Part shown: in pieces, positions 33,859 to 46,920 of the stretch | Position numbering within the stretch: the stretch's first letter is position 1 | How the letters are laid out: every line of letters starts with the position of its first letter | DNA from: Fulvia fulva | Taxonomy: Eukaryota > Ascomycota > Dothideomycetes > Mycosphaerellales > Mycosphaerellaceae | Direction of reading: 5' to 3' | DNA length: 64,000 bases | Assembly (NCBI RefSeq): GCF_020509005.1 | Contig: NC_063019.1 | Location: forward strand, 248,001 to 312,000 | The notes under the pieces: model-generated | What the model saw: only the letters and a program-made list of their open reading frames with translations | Told to the model about the DNA's origin: nothing | The model's database searches: none | Translations under genes and position numbers: made by a program

Positions 33859-34153
33859 GTCACGGGCCTAGGCAGACGTCTAGTGAATGGCAGTCGGTCA
33901 CGTGATTCGGCACGGGCCGGCCCGTATGCCTCGGCTTATATATTAACTTTCCGTACCTTATACTCCTCTTAGATAGCCTATCTAATAACTTCGTTATTTG
34001 CCCTATATTAAGAACGGCTCCCTTATACTTTATTAGACCTCCTTTACTAGCCGTAGAATACGTACTATAAAGGACCTATAAAGTAATAGGTTAAAGATAT
34101 AGAAATTACGCTTATCGCGAGTTTTCTATACTAATCGCGCGATAAACGCGACA
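33858..34153 (+). repeat. Putative 5' LTR of gypsy I (end uncertain)
   Basis: Begins TGTCACGGGCCTAGGC. The first 80 bp keep CpA/TpG and hold the 14-bp perfect palindrome ACGGGCCGGCCCGT (33912-33925); a TATA-like TTATATATTAA follows at about 33936. The rest is RIP-mutated. The end is a guess at CGCGACA (34153), since no second LTR copy exists in the window. Confidence 0.5.
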
Positions 34154-34379
34154 GGTCTAAGTTAATAAGGAACATCTTTATTCGCAAGATACTAGCTAAG
34201 AGTATAGGCGGTAGGTACTCCCTACTTACTAGTCGCCCTAAGATCCGCCGCGAGTCGCTTATATTTAATAGTAGCTAGACTTAAGGTCACTAAACCTAAC
34301 CCTAATAGCTAACTAACGAGCAAATATAGTAGCGTATTAAGTAACTAATATAACTAGTTACCAAACCGCCTAAGACGAT

Positions 34380-36630
34380 TAACCTCTCCGACTATATCCG
34401 GGACGACGAAGTAAAAGAATACGCGACGGGACAGGATATCGAGTTTAATTATAACGATAATATAGTAATAGACAAAGGAGAAGGAGAACAATAGGTAGCT
34501 AAGACTTTCCGCTATAATCTAGAGGAGCTAAAGAACCTAGATATAACCGAGTTCTAAGCCCTTATAGCTAGTATACCTAAGGTACTATCTAGGATCTACT
34601 ACCTACTTCGACGCGCTTAAGCCGACGACTATAATACAACCGAGTTGTTAAAGATATTTAGCTAGGCGTATAATAAGCTTTAGGATAAGAGAGCGGTAGT
34701 TAGGACAGCCTAGGATAAGCTAAAGTAGGACAAGGCCGAGTTTAAGTAGAAGAAGTAAGATATATAGATGTTATAGTAGAAGGTAGATAAGTAGGTTAAG
34801 TATCTTACGAATAAGGTCGATAAGTATAAGAGGAACGAGCCGGATATCGCTAAAGTAAAGGACGATCTAAAGGTAATTATAGCCGATCGTAATAATATCT
34901 AGAAGAGCTTAGATAACACGACTAAGGAACGCGATACCGCCGTAAAGGATCGCGACTAGCTAATAGTAGCCCGTAATCTACTCTAATAGTAGGTCGACGA
35001 TTTTAAGAAACTACCGCCTACGCCGGATATAGCTAAGAACCCCGAATATATACTTAACGCTATGTCGTAGATTTAAGATAAGAACGTAGAGCTCTCTAAA
35101 CTTAACGCCTAGATCGTAGAGTACGTGAATCGTGTCTAGGACCTCGAGAACTAATAGAGCGACGTCGATAATAAGCTCTCTAACTATAAGTCTACCGCTA
35201 AGGACTATAATCGCGAGATCGAGTATATTAAGAAGACTAAGGACGACGAAATTGTAGACCTAAAGAAGCGACTTGCCGAGAAGCCTTAGTAAGGACGTCG
35301 CGGCCGCGGATCGCGTAAAGACAGTGCCTAAGACGACAACCTATCTAATAGCTCCAATAGCTCGAGCTCGTCCGACTCCGATTCTAACTCCGAGCCTAGC
35401 GACGACGAAGATTGCCGTAAGTACCGTAAGAAGAAGTCTAAGAAGAGCAAGCGTAAGAGTAAGGACGAGGAGCTCGACGCGGACTAGGATATAATACTTA
35501 ATATCGACCTGGACCTTAATATTATATTTAAGACAGATAAGACGGAGGTAAAGAAGTTTAGCGGTAATAGGAATAAGGACAATACGCCTATCGGGCTAAC
35601 GTTCGAGGTCTACTAGAACACCTTAGAAACTAAGCTATAGAATACTACGTTCCGTACCTCGAAGGCTACGTTAAAGTTCGTATATAACTATACTAAGGGT
35701 AGCGCGTTCTAATTAATCGGACCTTAAATTCCGTCCCTTACTAGCGTAAAGGGCGACCGTATATATAAGATACTTAATAAGCTTATAAAGGACTTACGTA
35801 AGCGCTATAGTAAGCGTAACGCGAAGGCTCGCGTACGCGACGACATAGCCGCCTTAAAGTAAGTAGATAGACGTAACGACTCCTTTACCGAGTTTAACGT
35901 CTTATTTAGAAAGAGTACGAACATTATATAGCTTCACCGCGATTAAGAGGACTATATCGATATACTTAAGCGTAAGCTAAATTACCGGTACCTCTAGAAG
36001 TTTATCTCTAAGGACCTATAGACGATCAAAGCTATAGAAGATTACTAATATCGAGCTAAGGAGTATTTCCGCCTAGTCGATATACTATACCCGGGAAAGT
36101 AGCCTACTAAGAAGGATAATAAGAAGGATAGTAAGAAGGACGAGAAGACCGACCTACCTACCGCCGGTTCTAGTAATAATAACGGAGGTAGTAGCGGTAG
36201 CGGAGGACGCTCTCGACGTACCCGTAAGGCGTAGGCGGATCGTAGCGAAGTTAGTATATAGGCCGCTAATATCGGTCCTCTCGATATCGCTAAGAATACT
36301 CGATATATAAACGAAGGCCGCTATAAGAAGTGTCGTAAGACCGGACACCGCCTTACTAATCGAGTATATAAGCTCTTCGAATACGAGATACTATCCCGTC
36401 TACCTACTCTATAATAGCGGGGAAATAGTTAGGCTAGCACTTAAGCGTAGTAAGTATTAGGCCTCTTAGAAGTCTAAAAGAACTAGAGCCACTACCGCTA
36501 TTAGGTAAAGGGCTAAGGATATCTTCGCGTTCCTTAAGAACGATTCGAAAGGAATAAGAACAGTAACCTAAGGTAGTAATATACTTAGTAATGCCTAGTA
36601 TAGCGAATAGTATTAAATCTTAGTCGTTCT
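34380..36630 (+). pseudogene. Gypsy I gag, RIP-broken
   Basis: Long decayed frame. A Lys/Glu-rich coiled-coil region spans about 34640-35280, an acidic Ser-rich stretch about 35340-35420, a Lys/Arg cluster about 35420-35470, a capsid-like gag segment about 35570-36100, and a Gly/Arg tail with a zinc-knuckle remnant (KKCRKTGH at about 36327-36350). The coiled-coil extension makes it longer than the gag of element F. Protease follows after LINE K. Confidence 0.75.
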
Positions 36631-36989
36631 TTAATATCGGTACTAGAAGACACATTCGAAAGCTCTTATTAAGGCCATTCTAACGATATATAAAGCAGGC
36701 CACTGCCCCTAGGACTAAGGGAGTTCTACCTCATTTAATCTAGACAGCTTGAAGCTCTCCTCACCCTGTTTCTTCAGCTCCAAACGCCGCGGAGGTACCT
36801 AGCTACATTAGGCAACTCCTAGGCAATAGTAGCCTAGGCTACGGTACTAACGGCGCCTACGGCCCGATAGGCGAAGCCCCCCTAAGACAACTAGTAGCAA
36901 CTTATAGAGGACGTAAAAAGTATAGAAACTAACGATTAGCTCCCTTACCGGTCTCTATAGGTAATGATCACTTAGCTACGTACGGCGCT

Positions 36990-38100
36990 TATACTGTCGT
37001 ATTACCGAGGGCAATAAGAAATAAGGACGACGTCCTAGGCGATTAGTAAGGCCACCCGGAATCAACACCCCTATAGCTAGGCATCGGTCGCGGTATCGAT
37101 ACTAGGCCCCCGCCTAACGCACGATGTAGTTACGATCCGCATTGTAGCAAAGGAAGACCAGGCCGAAGTTGCGAAGCTATCGAACAAGGAGCTCGCCTAA
37201 CGAATTAACTAACTAGGGGTAGTCGTAGTAAACTAACAGTCTAACGGCACTCTATAGATCTATACTAGCTCTACTACTACTAGGAGGCACCTAGAGGCAC
37301 AGCTATAGTAGGCATCTAAGGTTGCGGCATTAGCGAAGGTCTTAACGAAACAATTCACGATCCTAGTCCACGACATGCCTAAGGAGTTTGACTAAACTAA
37401 CTAGGGTCACCTACGCGCTCTCTAAGAGGACAACCCGGTCACTCTTAACTCTCTAATCTAGAACGCGACTTGGCTCTATAAGAAATGGCCAGAAGGCAAG
37501 AAGGCCTCGGCGCTAATAGTATAGCTATAAGACGCGAAAGCGGCGGATCTAGCGATAGAATAAGGCCTGGTCTGGCAATATAGCCTCAAGATAGTAGAAA
37601 AGTACTCCTTATCCTTTCGTGTCCTCTAATGCTTCAAATGCCAACAGTATAGACACCAAACCTACACGTGCACAAACAAGTAGGCCTGCTCGAACTGTGT
37701 AGGAGACTATATGTCTAGGGACTGTACATCGACTACGAGACGGTGCGCGAACTGTCCGGGGCACTACCTATCGTATAGTACGGAATGCCTATAGCGGAAA
37801 CTAGCGAAAAACAAGGCAATCACAAACAGAACCGTCGCCCTAAGATTCTACGGCGACCGTAAGGCTAGCCCACACCGGAACTAACTAGCGGCGGTCGGGC
37901 ATAAGCGCCCTAGGGCCGAGAACGATATAAAGGATGCGCAACCTAGGGCGTACGGGAGGCTACGTACTCTGCTAGCTACGGCGAGGGAATCTAACTAGGC
38001 CCGGCTCCCCTTTAGTATATAGCCGATAGGCGTAGACCAGGACGTATAGGGTAGTAGGACACAGGACGATATAGAGGAAATGATTGTCGATACCGATAAC
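36990..38100 (+). pseudogene. LINE K ORF1 (gag-like, zinc knuckles)
   Basis: Nucleic-acid-binding protein of the LINE ribonucleoprotein. The C-terminal part at about 37630-37800 shows three CCHC-type knuckles (CFKCQQYRHQTYTC, CSNCVGDYMSRDC and CANCPGHYLSYSTEC; some His or Cys changed). The N-terminal part has no recognised fold. Interrupted by TAG stops. The order ORF1 with CCHC then ORF2 fits Tad1-clade LINEs. Confidence 0.75.
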
Positions 38101-38103
38101 TAG

Positions 38104-41100
38104 CCTCGATACGCTTAGCATCATCTAGTATAACGTCAACTATAGCAAGGATATAGTCTAGAACCATTTCCTATACGAGGCGGACCCGCGCGTCCACTAC
38201 GTCCTTGTAATCTAGGAGCTATAGATTAACCCGCACTATAAGAGACCAACGACCTACAAGTCACTAGGCTACACGACATGCCTACGAGGCGACGGCAGAC
38301 CCCGCACGTGCTTCTATGTCAGTAAGGTCATACTAGAATCCGACTGGGAGGTAGTGTACTACGTAGACGAAGAAGGCGGGGGCGATATTACCTCCCTCTA
38401 CGTGGGTAGTAACTAGATACACAACCTATATATACAACCGCTAGCCTCGAGGTCTAGCCGCGACCTAGGGGTCTACAGACACCTAGACAGTACGCTCAAG
38501 AGACAAGGGTGCCACATCGTAGTAGGAGACTTCAACATACACTACCCTTCCTAGGAAAGCCTTATGTAGCCGCACCCTATAGCCGACGAAGTACTCGACT
38601 TAATAGCGAGCAACGCAATTGCCCTTAATACCCCGAAGGACCTAGGCACCTAGAAGAGAGGGGGACTCTAAGGCACGATCGACCTCTCCTGGATCTTAGA
38701 TAGCCACTACTACACGGTAACCTACTGTAGGATCGAATATGAACTCGAGGCGTCGTCAGACTATATGCTAGTTAGGACCTCTATTACGACACAGATACAA
38801 CGCACACTAGCGAGAACCCCTAAGCCAAACTAGGGAAAGGCCTACTAGGCCAACATCTAGGCGTACCTCGATGACTCTAAGAGGCTAGTCTAGATCGCGT
38901 AGTAGCAATACAACAGTAAAGACGAGATAGACGAAGCAGTCTAGGGGTTGACAGACGAAATAAGAAAAGCGACCTCACTTCACGTTCCGCTTGCCTAACT
39001 AACGACATGGTCTAAACTATACTGGACGCCGGAGTGCACTACGGTAGTAAGAGAAGCAAGGAGAGCCCGCCGGGTATAGACGAGCAGCTATAGCGAGGAG
39101 GCCTAGAACGTATATAGGGAGGCATACTAACAGAAGAAAGCCATAATACGAAGGGAGAAAGCAGTCGGCTAGAGGGCCACAGTGGAAGAAATCGCCGGCA
39201 AGCTAGAGAGGATATAGAAGCTAGCGAAATAGGCCCGATAGGACCCTATATAGGGCCCCTCCTTCTCTATCCTAGCGCTACAATCGCCTAGTAGCCCGGT
39301 TAGCGACCCCGAGGCCAAGGCGCGTCTACTAGCTAGCAAGTTCTTCCCGCCCCTAGTCGAGGCTGATCTAAGCGACATAAACAGCTCTACTCCCCTAGCC
39401 CCTAGCATCGCGGTCTAATAGGAGGTGTCCGAGGGAGAAGTTGCCGCTGTGCTAAGGAAGTTGCCGGCGAAGAAAGCCCCGGGGCCGGATAGGATCCCAA
39501 ACGAGCTACTAAAGAAGTGTAGAGATCAACTAGCCCTAGCAGTTGTAGCGATCTTCAACGCCTACCTATAGACCGGATACCACCCGATAGCTTTTAAACA
39601 ATCGACGACAGTGGTCCTACGCAAGCCGCAGAAGGAAGACTATACGCAGGTGAAGTCGTACCGCCCAATTGCGCTCCTCAACACTCTTAGGAAGGCGCTT
39701 AAGAAGCTGGTTATAACGAGACTCTCCGAGGCGGCAGAGGAACACTCCCTACTCCCGGACACCTAGATAGGTGCGCGCCTATAGCGATCGACGCTATCCG
39801 CGATAGAACTTATCACCTCTTAGGTAAAGGCCATCTAGTATAAGAATAGGGACAAGGTGGCTTCCTTACTTAGCCTAGACATATCGGGAGCCTTCGACTA
39901 CGTGTCATACCCGCGGCTACTCTATATCCTAAGGTCGAAAGGACTCCCTAAGTGGCTTGTCAACTTCGTACGGTCCTACCTCCAAAACCGCAGTACGTCG
40001 ATCCTAGTCGGCCAGTACAGAAGCCTATTTCAAGCAGTCCACACTAGAATCCCGTAAGGCTTAACACTAGCACCTATTCTGTTCCTCTTCTTTATAGCGA
40101 CGCTACTCCCAGCCCTAGAATCCCAGAACACCGCTACGAGCGGCTTCGTAGACGACACAAACATCCTAGCGTGGTCTTCCTCGACTAAGGAGAACTGTAG
40201 GCTACTAGAAGAGAAGCATAAGATCTGCGAGGACTGGGCTAGGAGGCACGGGGCTCGGTTTGCCCCAGAAAAGTACAATCTGATACACTTTACGCGCCGG
40301 CCACGGTTCCACAATATGCAAGCTTCTATCTAGATATAGGGGCATACGACTAACCCGGCAAATCAGCTCAGGATCCTCGGACTATAGGTGGACCCGGCGC
40401 TACGGTAGATAAAGTACGTATAGGCAATATTACGGAAAGCTGAACAGAATATAGCATCATGCCAGAGGCTTACTACGTCTATATAGGGGGCGGACTTCCG
40501 GTAGTCACGACTTCTATATACGGCTATTATACGGCCAGTCCTTACCTATAGCAGCCAAGTGTAGTCCTTAGGCGAGAGGGCCTGCCTATCGAAGGGACTC
40601 GTCGCGCCGCTAGCGAAGATCCAAAACCAATGCCTAAGGAAGGTCATCGGGGCATATAAGTCGATACTAACGAGGATGCTTAAGTACGAGACCGCTATAC
40701 CGCCGATCGACCTATACATCTAGGGACTACGGACCTCCTACTTAGGCAAGTCGGCACAGTACCTAGTATAGAAGGTCATCGCTAGTGCAGTCGTAAGGGT
40801 CCGCGAATCAGTACTAGCGTATAGGGGCATTCGACCTAGAAACGAGCCGAACTACCGGGCAAGGGACGAATAGCTAGCAATACAATAGGAAGGTAAGAAA
40901 TCGTTTGTAGAGCAACTATAGAAAGAGAGGTGGAACAACCAGGTTGTAGGGTATAGTAGACGCCCTTAGCCAGCGGGACAACCTAAGGAATAGTTAGCTA
41001 CAAAATCCGCGGTCAAGCACCCCCCGAAGCTCATCTACTACCGCCTTACGAGGGCATAGAGTAGCATAGCAACCCAACTACGAAGCGAACACATCGGCCT

Positions 41101-41408
41101 CTAGGGGTACCTATTATAGAGGAAGGTTCTAGGATACACGAATACTAGCTGCCCCTACGGCTATCGCTCCTAGAACGTACGGCACGCACTCCTCGTCTGT
41201 CCGAGGTGGTCGCTAGGAAGGGGGGAGTGGATAGCAAAGGCGAGGAACCGGACGATTGGGGCACTTCTTAACAACGCTAAGGACCTACGGCGTATTACGA
41301 ACTGGATACTAGAGAAGGGCTGGCTAGAATAGTACCGCCTAGTAGGAGCAGTATAGGAAGAGAGGACACGACGCAGCGCGACGAGACCGGCTAGGAGCGG
41401 GGGCTAAC
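38104..41408 (+). pseudogene. LINE K ORF2 (endonuclease and reverse transcriptase)
   Basis: An AP-type endonuclease (VVGDFNIHYPS at about 38520; LEASSDYM at about 38745) nicks target DNA. The RT core follows with KAPGPDRIPNELL (about 39475), LLSLDISGAFDYVSYPRLL (about 39865-39925) and the catalytic FVDDTNILAW (about 40146). The C-terminal zinc motif lies at about 41150-41210 (CPYGYRS, then H and C in VRHALLVCPRW). No RNase H domain was found between RT and this motif. Catalytic Asp pair is intact, but stops at Gln/Trp codons break the frame. Confidence 0.88.
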
Positions 41409-41599
41409 GGGGTAGTGACATAGACTACGTACGTTCAGAGGGAAAGCTAATCTAGATAAGGAGAAGTTAGGGGCGGGAAGGGTTTTCACCTATTCGGGTT
41501 TCCCTTTGTACATAACAATAGATATATACCTATATAGGCCGGATAGGGTCCTAGAACAGGGGAATGACAAATCTATCTATCTATCTAATATCGGTACTA

Positions 41600-44500
41600 A
41601 CTCTTAGTTTATAGACCGAATATATACGTATAATAACAATTTTAAGGTTTATTCGTTACTAGAGCCTCTACTCCTTACGCTAGCGGATAGCTCTACCTTA
41701 AGAGTAGAGATTACGGAATAGACAACGATAGAACTAGACCTAAATGGTTATAAGGAAGTCATAAGTACGTAGCTCGCCGACCTCGAATATAATATAGTCC
41801 TCGGTAGGCCTTAGAGTATAGTATATTAGCTAGGTGTCTATTACGAATCTAGGACGCTTACCCTCGACTCGGAGCGCTATAAGGAGCTATACCTATAGGA
41901 CGGCAAGCCGGTATAGGTATAGTCAGTTTATAATAAAGGAAAGTAGCCTATATAGACGTATTAAACCTTCTATCCGGTAGTAACTATAGAGGATAAACCG
42001 GAGCCCCGTCTCTATACTAGACTACCCTTACTAGTAGACGGAAGGGACACTATTAAGAAGCTATATAGGCGCTCCTTAGGAAAGGACCGGAGAACGCCGG
42101 TAGAAGTAACCGTAACTATAATACTAGATAATTAGTCACTAGACATCCTAGAAGTAGGAGTAGGAGCTTTTATAATATATATAAGACGAAAGGGTGCTTA
42201 AGTCTACCTTATATATATCCGAGAAAAGGATGAACTACTAGGATCGAAGCAAAGTACCGATCCTCTATACTTATATACGATGTTAACGGCTTAGCTAAGC
42301 TTATACTCTATACGGCGTATAATAGGCAATTATAGTATAGTAGTAGACAACAAGACTACGTAACGACTAGACGCTCGAGCCGTAGCCTTTATACTAGTAG
42401 TAGAAAGATCCGGGCCCTCGTTACGGGCGTATAAAATGTACGCTTAAGTAGATATTGACCGGTTCTACAAATCGCTTAATAAGGACAACATTATAGACCC
42501 GGTAGATCACCTACTACCCGAGTACCGTAAGTACGCCCGAACCTTCTCGGCTTAGGCGGTATATAAGCTACTACTATACCGACTAGGTATCGATTATAAG
42601 ATCAATCTTAAGGAAGGAAGTAAGCTACCTTTTAAGCATCTATTCCGTATATCGCCTTAGGAGGATAAAGTGATCAAGCGTTAGACGGATAGCTACCTAG
42701 CCGACTAGAAGATTCGAAGGTACGTAGGACGAGCGGATATAGCTTCGCCCGTACTTATAGTACGTAAGCCTAGTAGTAGACTTCGGGTATATATAGACTA
42801 TCGCGGCCTAAACGCTATTACGTTAAAGTCTAGATACCCTATCCCCTTAATATAAGATACGCTTAATAGGATAGCGGGCAAGAAGTAGTTTACTAAGCTC
42901 GATATAATCGCCGCCTTTAATCGTATCCGTGTTACGGAGGGTTACGAATAGAAGACCGTATTTACTACTAGATATAGACAGTTTAAGTACTTAGTATTAC
43001 CGTTTAGATTATATAATACGCTAGGCATATTTCAGTCTTATATTAACGATAGTCTTTGCGAGTTCCTAGATAATTTCTGCTCTATACACTTAGACGACAT
43101 TCTTATCTTTAGCGATACCCGGGAAGAGTATATAGAATATATAAAGAAGGTCCTTTAGAAGATTTAAGGCGCGGGATTGTAACTAGACTTCTCTAAGTAC
43201 GAGTTCTATACGTAATCTACGAAGTACCTAGGCCTTATTATTAGTAAGGACGGCGTGTCTATAGACCTAGCTAAAGTGTAGGCTATACGAGACTAGGCTA
43301 CGCCGTAGTCGGCTAAGGATATCCTCGCGTTTAACGGATTCGTAGGCTTTTACCGAAGATTTATTAAGAACTATAGTAAGATCGTCCTACCGCTAGTTAG
43401 GCTTACTACGAAGGACGTAGTGTTTATATAGTCCCTAGAATGTCAATCCGTATTCGAGGGACTTAAATAGGCATTTACGGACGCCGAAGGTGTCGTATTA
43501 GCTATATTTAAACCCGGAAGAGAGACAGTACTCGAAACTAATATATCTAACTTCGTAACGGCTACTATACTTAGCTAGCGAGATAAAGACGGCGTACTAC
43601 GGCCTATTGCTTACCTTTCTAAGAAGATGTCCCTATAGGAATGTAATTACGATATCTATAATAAGGAACTACTTACGATCGTTAAGGCCTTCGAAGAATA
43701 GCGACCTAAGCTTATAGCCGGAGATATAGATAGCGAGGAAGGCTACTTTAAGAACCTATAAGACGGCGGCAAGCCGGTACTCGTCTACTCCGACTATAAA
43801 ACCCTAGAGTAGTTTATAACTACGAAAGAGCTAAACCGACGCTAAGTACGCTAGGCCGAATTCCTCTCCTAGTTCTTCTTTAAGATAGTATATCGACCGG
43901 GTAAACAAGGTAGAAAGCCCGATAGCCTAATACAACGGACGTAGGACCTACCGGGGCGGTATAATACTAACGACCTACGCCGATAATACTAAAACCGCGT
44001 ACTACTCGGCCCTAAACGATTCCTTAGTATAGCAGGAATAAAAGTCTCCGCCTCTAAGGCTCTAAGTCTCTTAGCTAGTAGGATTATATCTATAGCCACG
44101 ACTACGAACACTAGTATAGTTATCGACTAGGGCCTCGAGACCGATATCCGGAATCTATATAACTAAGACAACGCCTAAGAAGCTCTATAGCAACTACACG
44201 ATCAATAGAAGGTAACTTTACTCCGTAGTAGTAAGCTTAACGACCGCGACGCTATTATTATTAACGATATAATCCATATAAAGAACCGGTTTAGCTAGCT
44301 AAGACTGTTTGTACTACCGTCCGAAGATAAGTATTATACGGTCTATAGCCGAATTATTAAGTCCTTCTACGATATACCTACTACCGGACATCTAGGAAGA
44401 GCTAAGACGTATAAGAAGGTCACCTAGTACTACGTATAGCCGAGGATAGCGCGTACCGTTCGTACTTTCTACCGTAGTTATCGAGTATATATAAATACTA

Positions 44501-44730
44501 CGACTTTAACTAAAAAGCTATATAGCCTACTATACCCGATACTAATTCTATTCGATACCTAGGAAGACGTAGCTATAGACTTTGTAGTCGAGCTACCCGA
44601 AGGACGCTATACTACCGATAGCTAGACCTATTAGAACGTCCTAATAGTAACTAATAGACTAAGTAAGGAGAGGCACCTAATCCTAGTACTGAGTATAAAG
44701 GCCGAGTATACCGCGTATATCTATATTAAG
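41600..44730 (+). pseudogene. Gypsy I pol, protease to integrase, RIP-broken
   Basis: Protease (about 41590-41930, FIDRIYTYN and NIVLGRP remnants), RT (about 42430-43210; FRIS and IHLDDILIFS, the usual Tyr of YLDD now His, at about 43085), RNase H (about 43490-43970) and the integrase zinc region (FYDIPTTGHLGRAKTYKKVT at about 44360-44420, Cys residues mutated) with the core start VAIDFVVELPEGRY (about 44565). The frame stops at 44730, where copia B is inserted, and resumes at 50354. Confidence 0.85.
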
Positions 44731-44965
44731 TATTAAACAGGTACGGGTAGATAGTAGCGGAGTAGAGTAAGAGATCAATTTTTAACTAACTAATAGCACG
44801 AGTATGTAGCAATATATCAGGAACCAATATGTTGATTGTGTTAGATGTCTATCTAAGCTAAAGGGGAGAGAAGGTATCTCCTTACAAGCTGAGTCATCGT
44901 GGATGCCTTAGGCTGCCAGATCACTTCCTAATTGTTGACTCCCTTTGAGATGCTACATCTTAACA
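44731..44965 (-). repeat. 3' LTR of copia B
   Basis: Plus-strand ends TATTAAACAGG and CATCTTAACA (TGTTAA...TTAACA before RIP). Preceded by TSD TTAAG. Confidence 0.93.
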
Positions 44966-45045
44966 CTCCCACTCATCTCGTATAGGAGGTTACAGTCTGC
45001 TCACTTCCTGTCAATAGTACTTGGACCTTTTTATGACAGGTTCAG

Positions 45046-46920
45046 CTAGCTTACAAACCTCTGGAAGTGTGGACTAGTCTTTGGTTTTGTAAACCCGTCT
45101 GCAACCATCTCAGAGGTTGGGGTGTACTCAACAGCAATAAGCCTCCTCCACCAAAGTTTCCTAACAGCGTTATAGGCAATGTCAATGTGCTTCGACTTGT
45201 CATGAACATGTGCATCTTTCACTAGGGTGAGGGCAGCTTGATTGTCACCTCTTAATTGGACTGGTCTCAAATTTGATACAGTCTCCTGGTTTCTAGTGAT
45301 TCTTGGTTGATGGGAACAGTCTCCTACTAACTCTGGACAATCCATTTCCCTTAGCAGTGAAGCTAGGAATTGGGACTGCTTCGCACATACATTCATAGCC
45401 ATGTATTCAGCCTCCATTGTAAATGTTGCTACAGACTTTTGCTTCTTGCTCATCCAAGAAACTGGTGCCCCACAGAGGAAGAAGACATACCCAAGGATTG
45501 AGACTCTGTCTGCTTTGTCCATTGCATAATCAGAATCACAGTATCTAATAAGGTGTCCTTTTCTAGACTTTGAGAACTGAAGTCCTAGATCAGGGTATGA
45601 TCTTAGGTACCTAGTGATCTTCTTCAAAGCCTTCATGTGGTAGGTGGATGGGTCACTCACAAATGAGCTCATCCTTCCTAGGGCAAAAGCAATGTCTGGC
45701 CTTGTGATTGTTGCTGGCCACATCCAAGTACCATTAATACTCTGGTACTCTGCCTTGTCACACCTCTCATCTATGTGGCTTGAAGGTTTGAGGGCCTTAT
45801 AGCTGTCCATAGGTGAGTGTGTAGGTGCTGCCTTCTCATAGTTCATTTCCATCTTGGCTAGGCTGTCCCTAACAAAGTGTCCTTGGTCAAGTTTCAGGAT
45901 TCCTCTCTTCCTGTCCCTTGTGACTCTTATGCTAAGGATCTTTTCAGGTTCACCTAGATCTTTGATCTTGAAGATCTTGCCAAGTTCTCTTTTGAACCAG
46001 AGAACATCTGTCAACTTTGGTGCAGCAATTGGAATGTCATCCACATGTATAAGGATTATGATCTCCCTCTTCTTATAGATAAGTAGGCATAGATCCACTT
46101 CTGACTGTGTGAATCCAATCTCTCTGAGCTTTGACACACAGAGTTGATTCCAATCTCTAGCTGCTTGCTTAAGTCTATACAAGCTTTTGAGGATTTTGAA
46201 CACCATGTTTGGTGGAAGCTCAACTCCTGGTGGTGGTAACATAAAGATGTCTTTATAGAGGGTGCTTTCTGTGAATGCATTGTTCACATCCACTTGGTGA
46301 AGATGAAGATCCTTCTTATACACAATAGCCATAAACACCCTAGGGGTGTCCTGTCTTACTGTAGGTGCAAATGTCTCCATAAAGTCAACACCAAACTTCT
46401 GTGAGAAGCCCCTTGCAACTAGTCTAGCCTTGAACTTTTCAATAGCTCCACTAATGCTTCTCTTGATATCGAAGACCTATCTTGATGTAACCAGATTTGC
46501 TCCTTTTGGTGGAACAGAATTTTCCCAGGTGTTGTTACTCTGTAGAGCATCTAGTTCCTTTTGGATTGCTTCCTTCCAAAGATGTCCCCATTTCTTGTCA
46601 TTCACAGCATCCTTATAGGATTTTAGAATTAGGACCTCTTGCTTGTATGCAATGGCTTCTACAGTTGCTACAAAGGCCATTTCCTCAACTTCTTCCAGGA
46701 ATTCGCTATCCCATGGTATTGAACTGTCCACTAATTGCATAGCTGCAAAGAAAGCTTGGTGAAAAGCAGCAAGGTTCTCTAAGAGGTCCATTGCTTCTCC
46801 CACTTCAGTGGTTAGTTCGGGCTTAGGGACCATGGATTTTGGGGCTTTCTGTTTCATGTCATAGCCCTCAACATCATAGTCAGCCTTTCTCTTTCCAAGG
46901 GATGATTTAGGGACCGTCAC
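45046..46920 (-). pseudogene. Copia B pol, RT and RNase H, one internal stop
   Basis: 444 open codons (45046-46380) contain the RT core VDVNNAFTE (about 46290), YRLKQAARDWNQLC (about 46160), the catalytic HVDDIPI (about 46035), and RNase H with YCDSDYAMDKADR (about 45520) and TMEAEYMAMN (about 45400). Upstream, a 147-codon frame (46477-46920) ends at the start of RT. Only one TAG, at a conserved Trp before VFDIKRSI (about 46475), separates the two. RT copies element RNA and RNase H removes the template. The Trp-to-TAG change fits RIP. This is the best preserved TE coding region here. Confidence 0.9.

Larger units (their letters stand above)
36646..41585 (+). mobile_element. LINE K, full-length Tad-like non-LTR element
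   Basis: 4940 bp flanked by a 14-bp TSD (TAATATCGGTACTA at 36632-36645 and 41586-41599). Two ORFs, then the 3' tail (ATCT)n. It is inserted into the protease region of gypsy I. Copies G, N and J are 5'-truncated relatives. RIP is moderate: several stretches of 60-90 codons remain open. Confidence 0.93.

Noticed and set aside
35273..36348. Open frames of 73 and 64 codons
   Set aside because: Both are off-frame shadows of the decayed gypsy I gag (one on the opposite strand).
39169..40314. Minus-strand open frames of 79 and 94 codons in LINE K
   Set aside because: They are antisense to the well supported ORF2 and show no independent signal.
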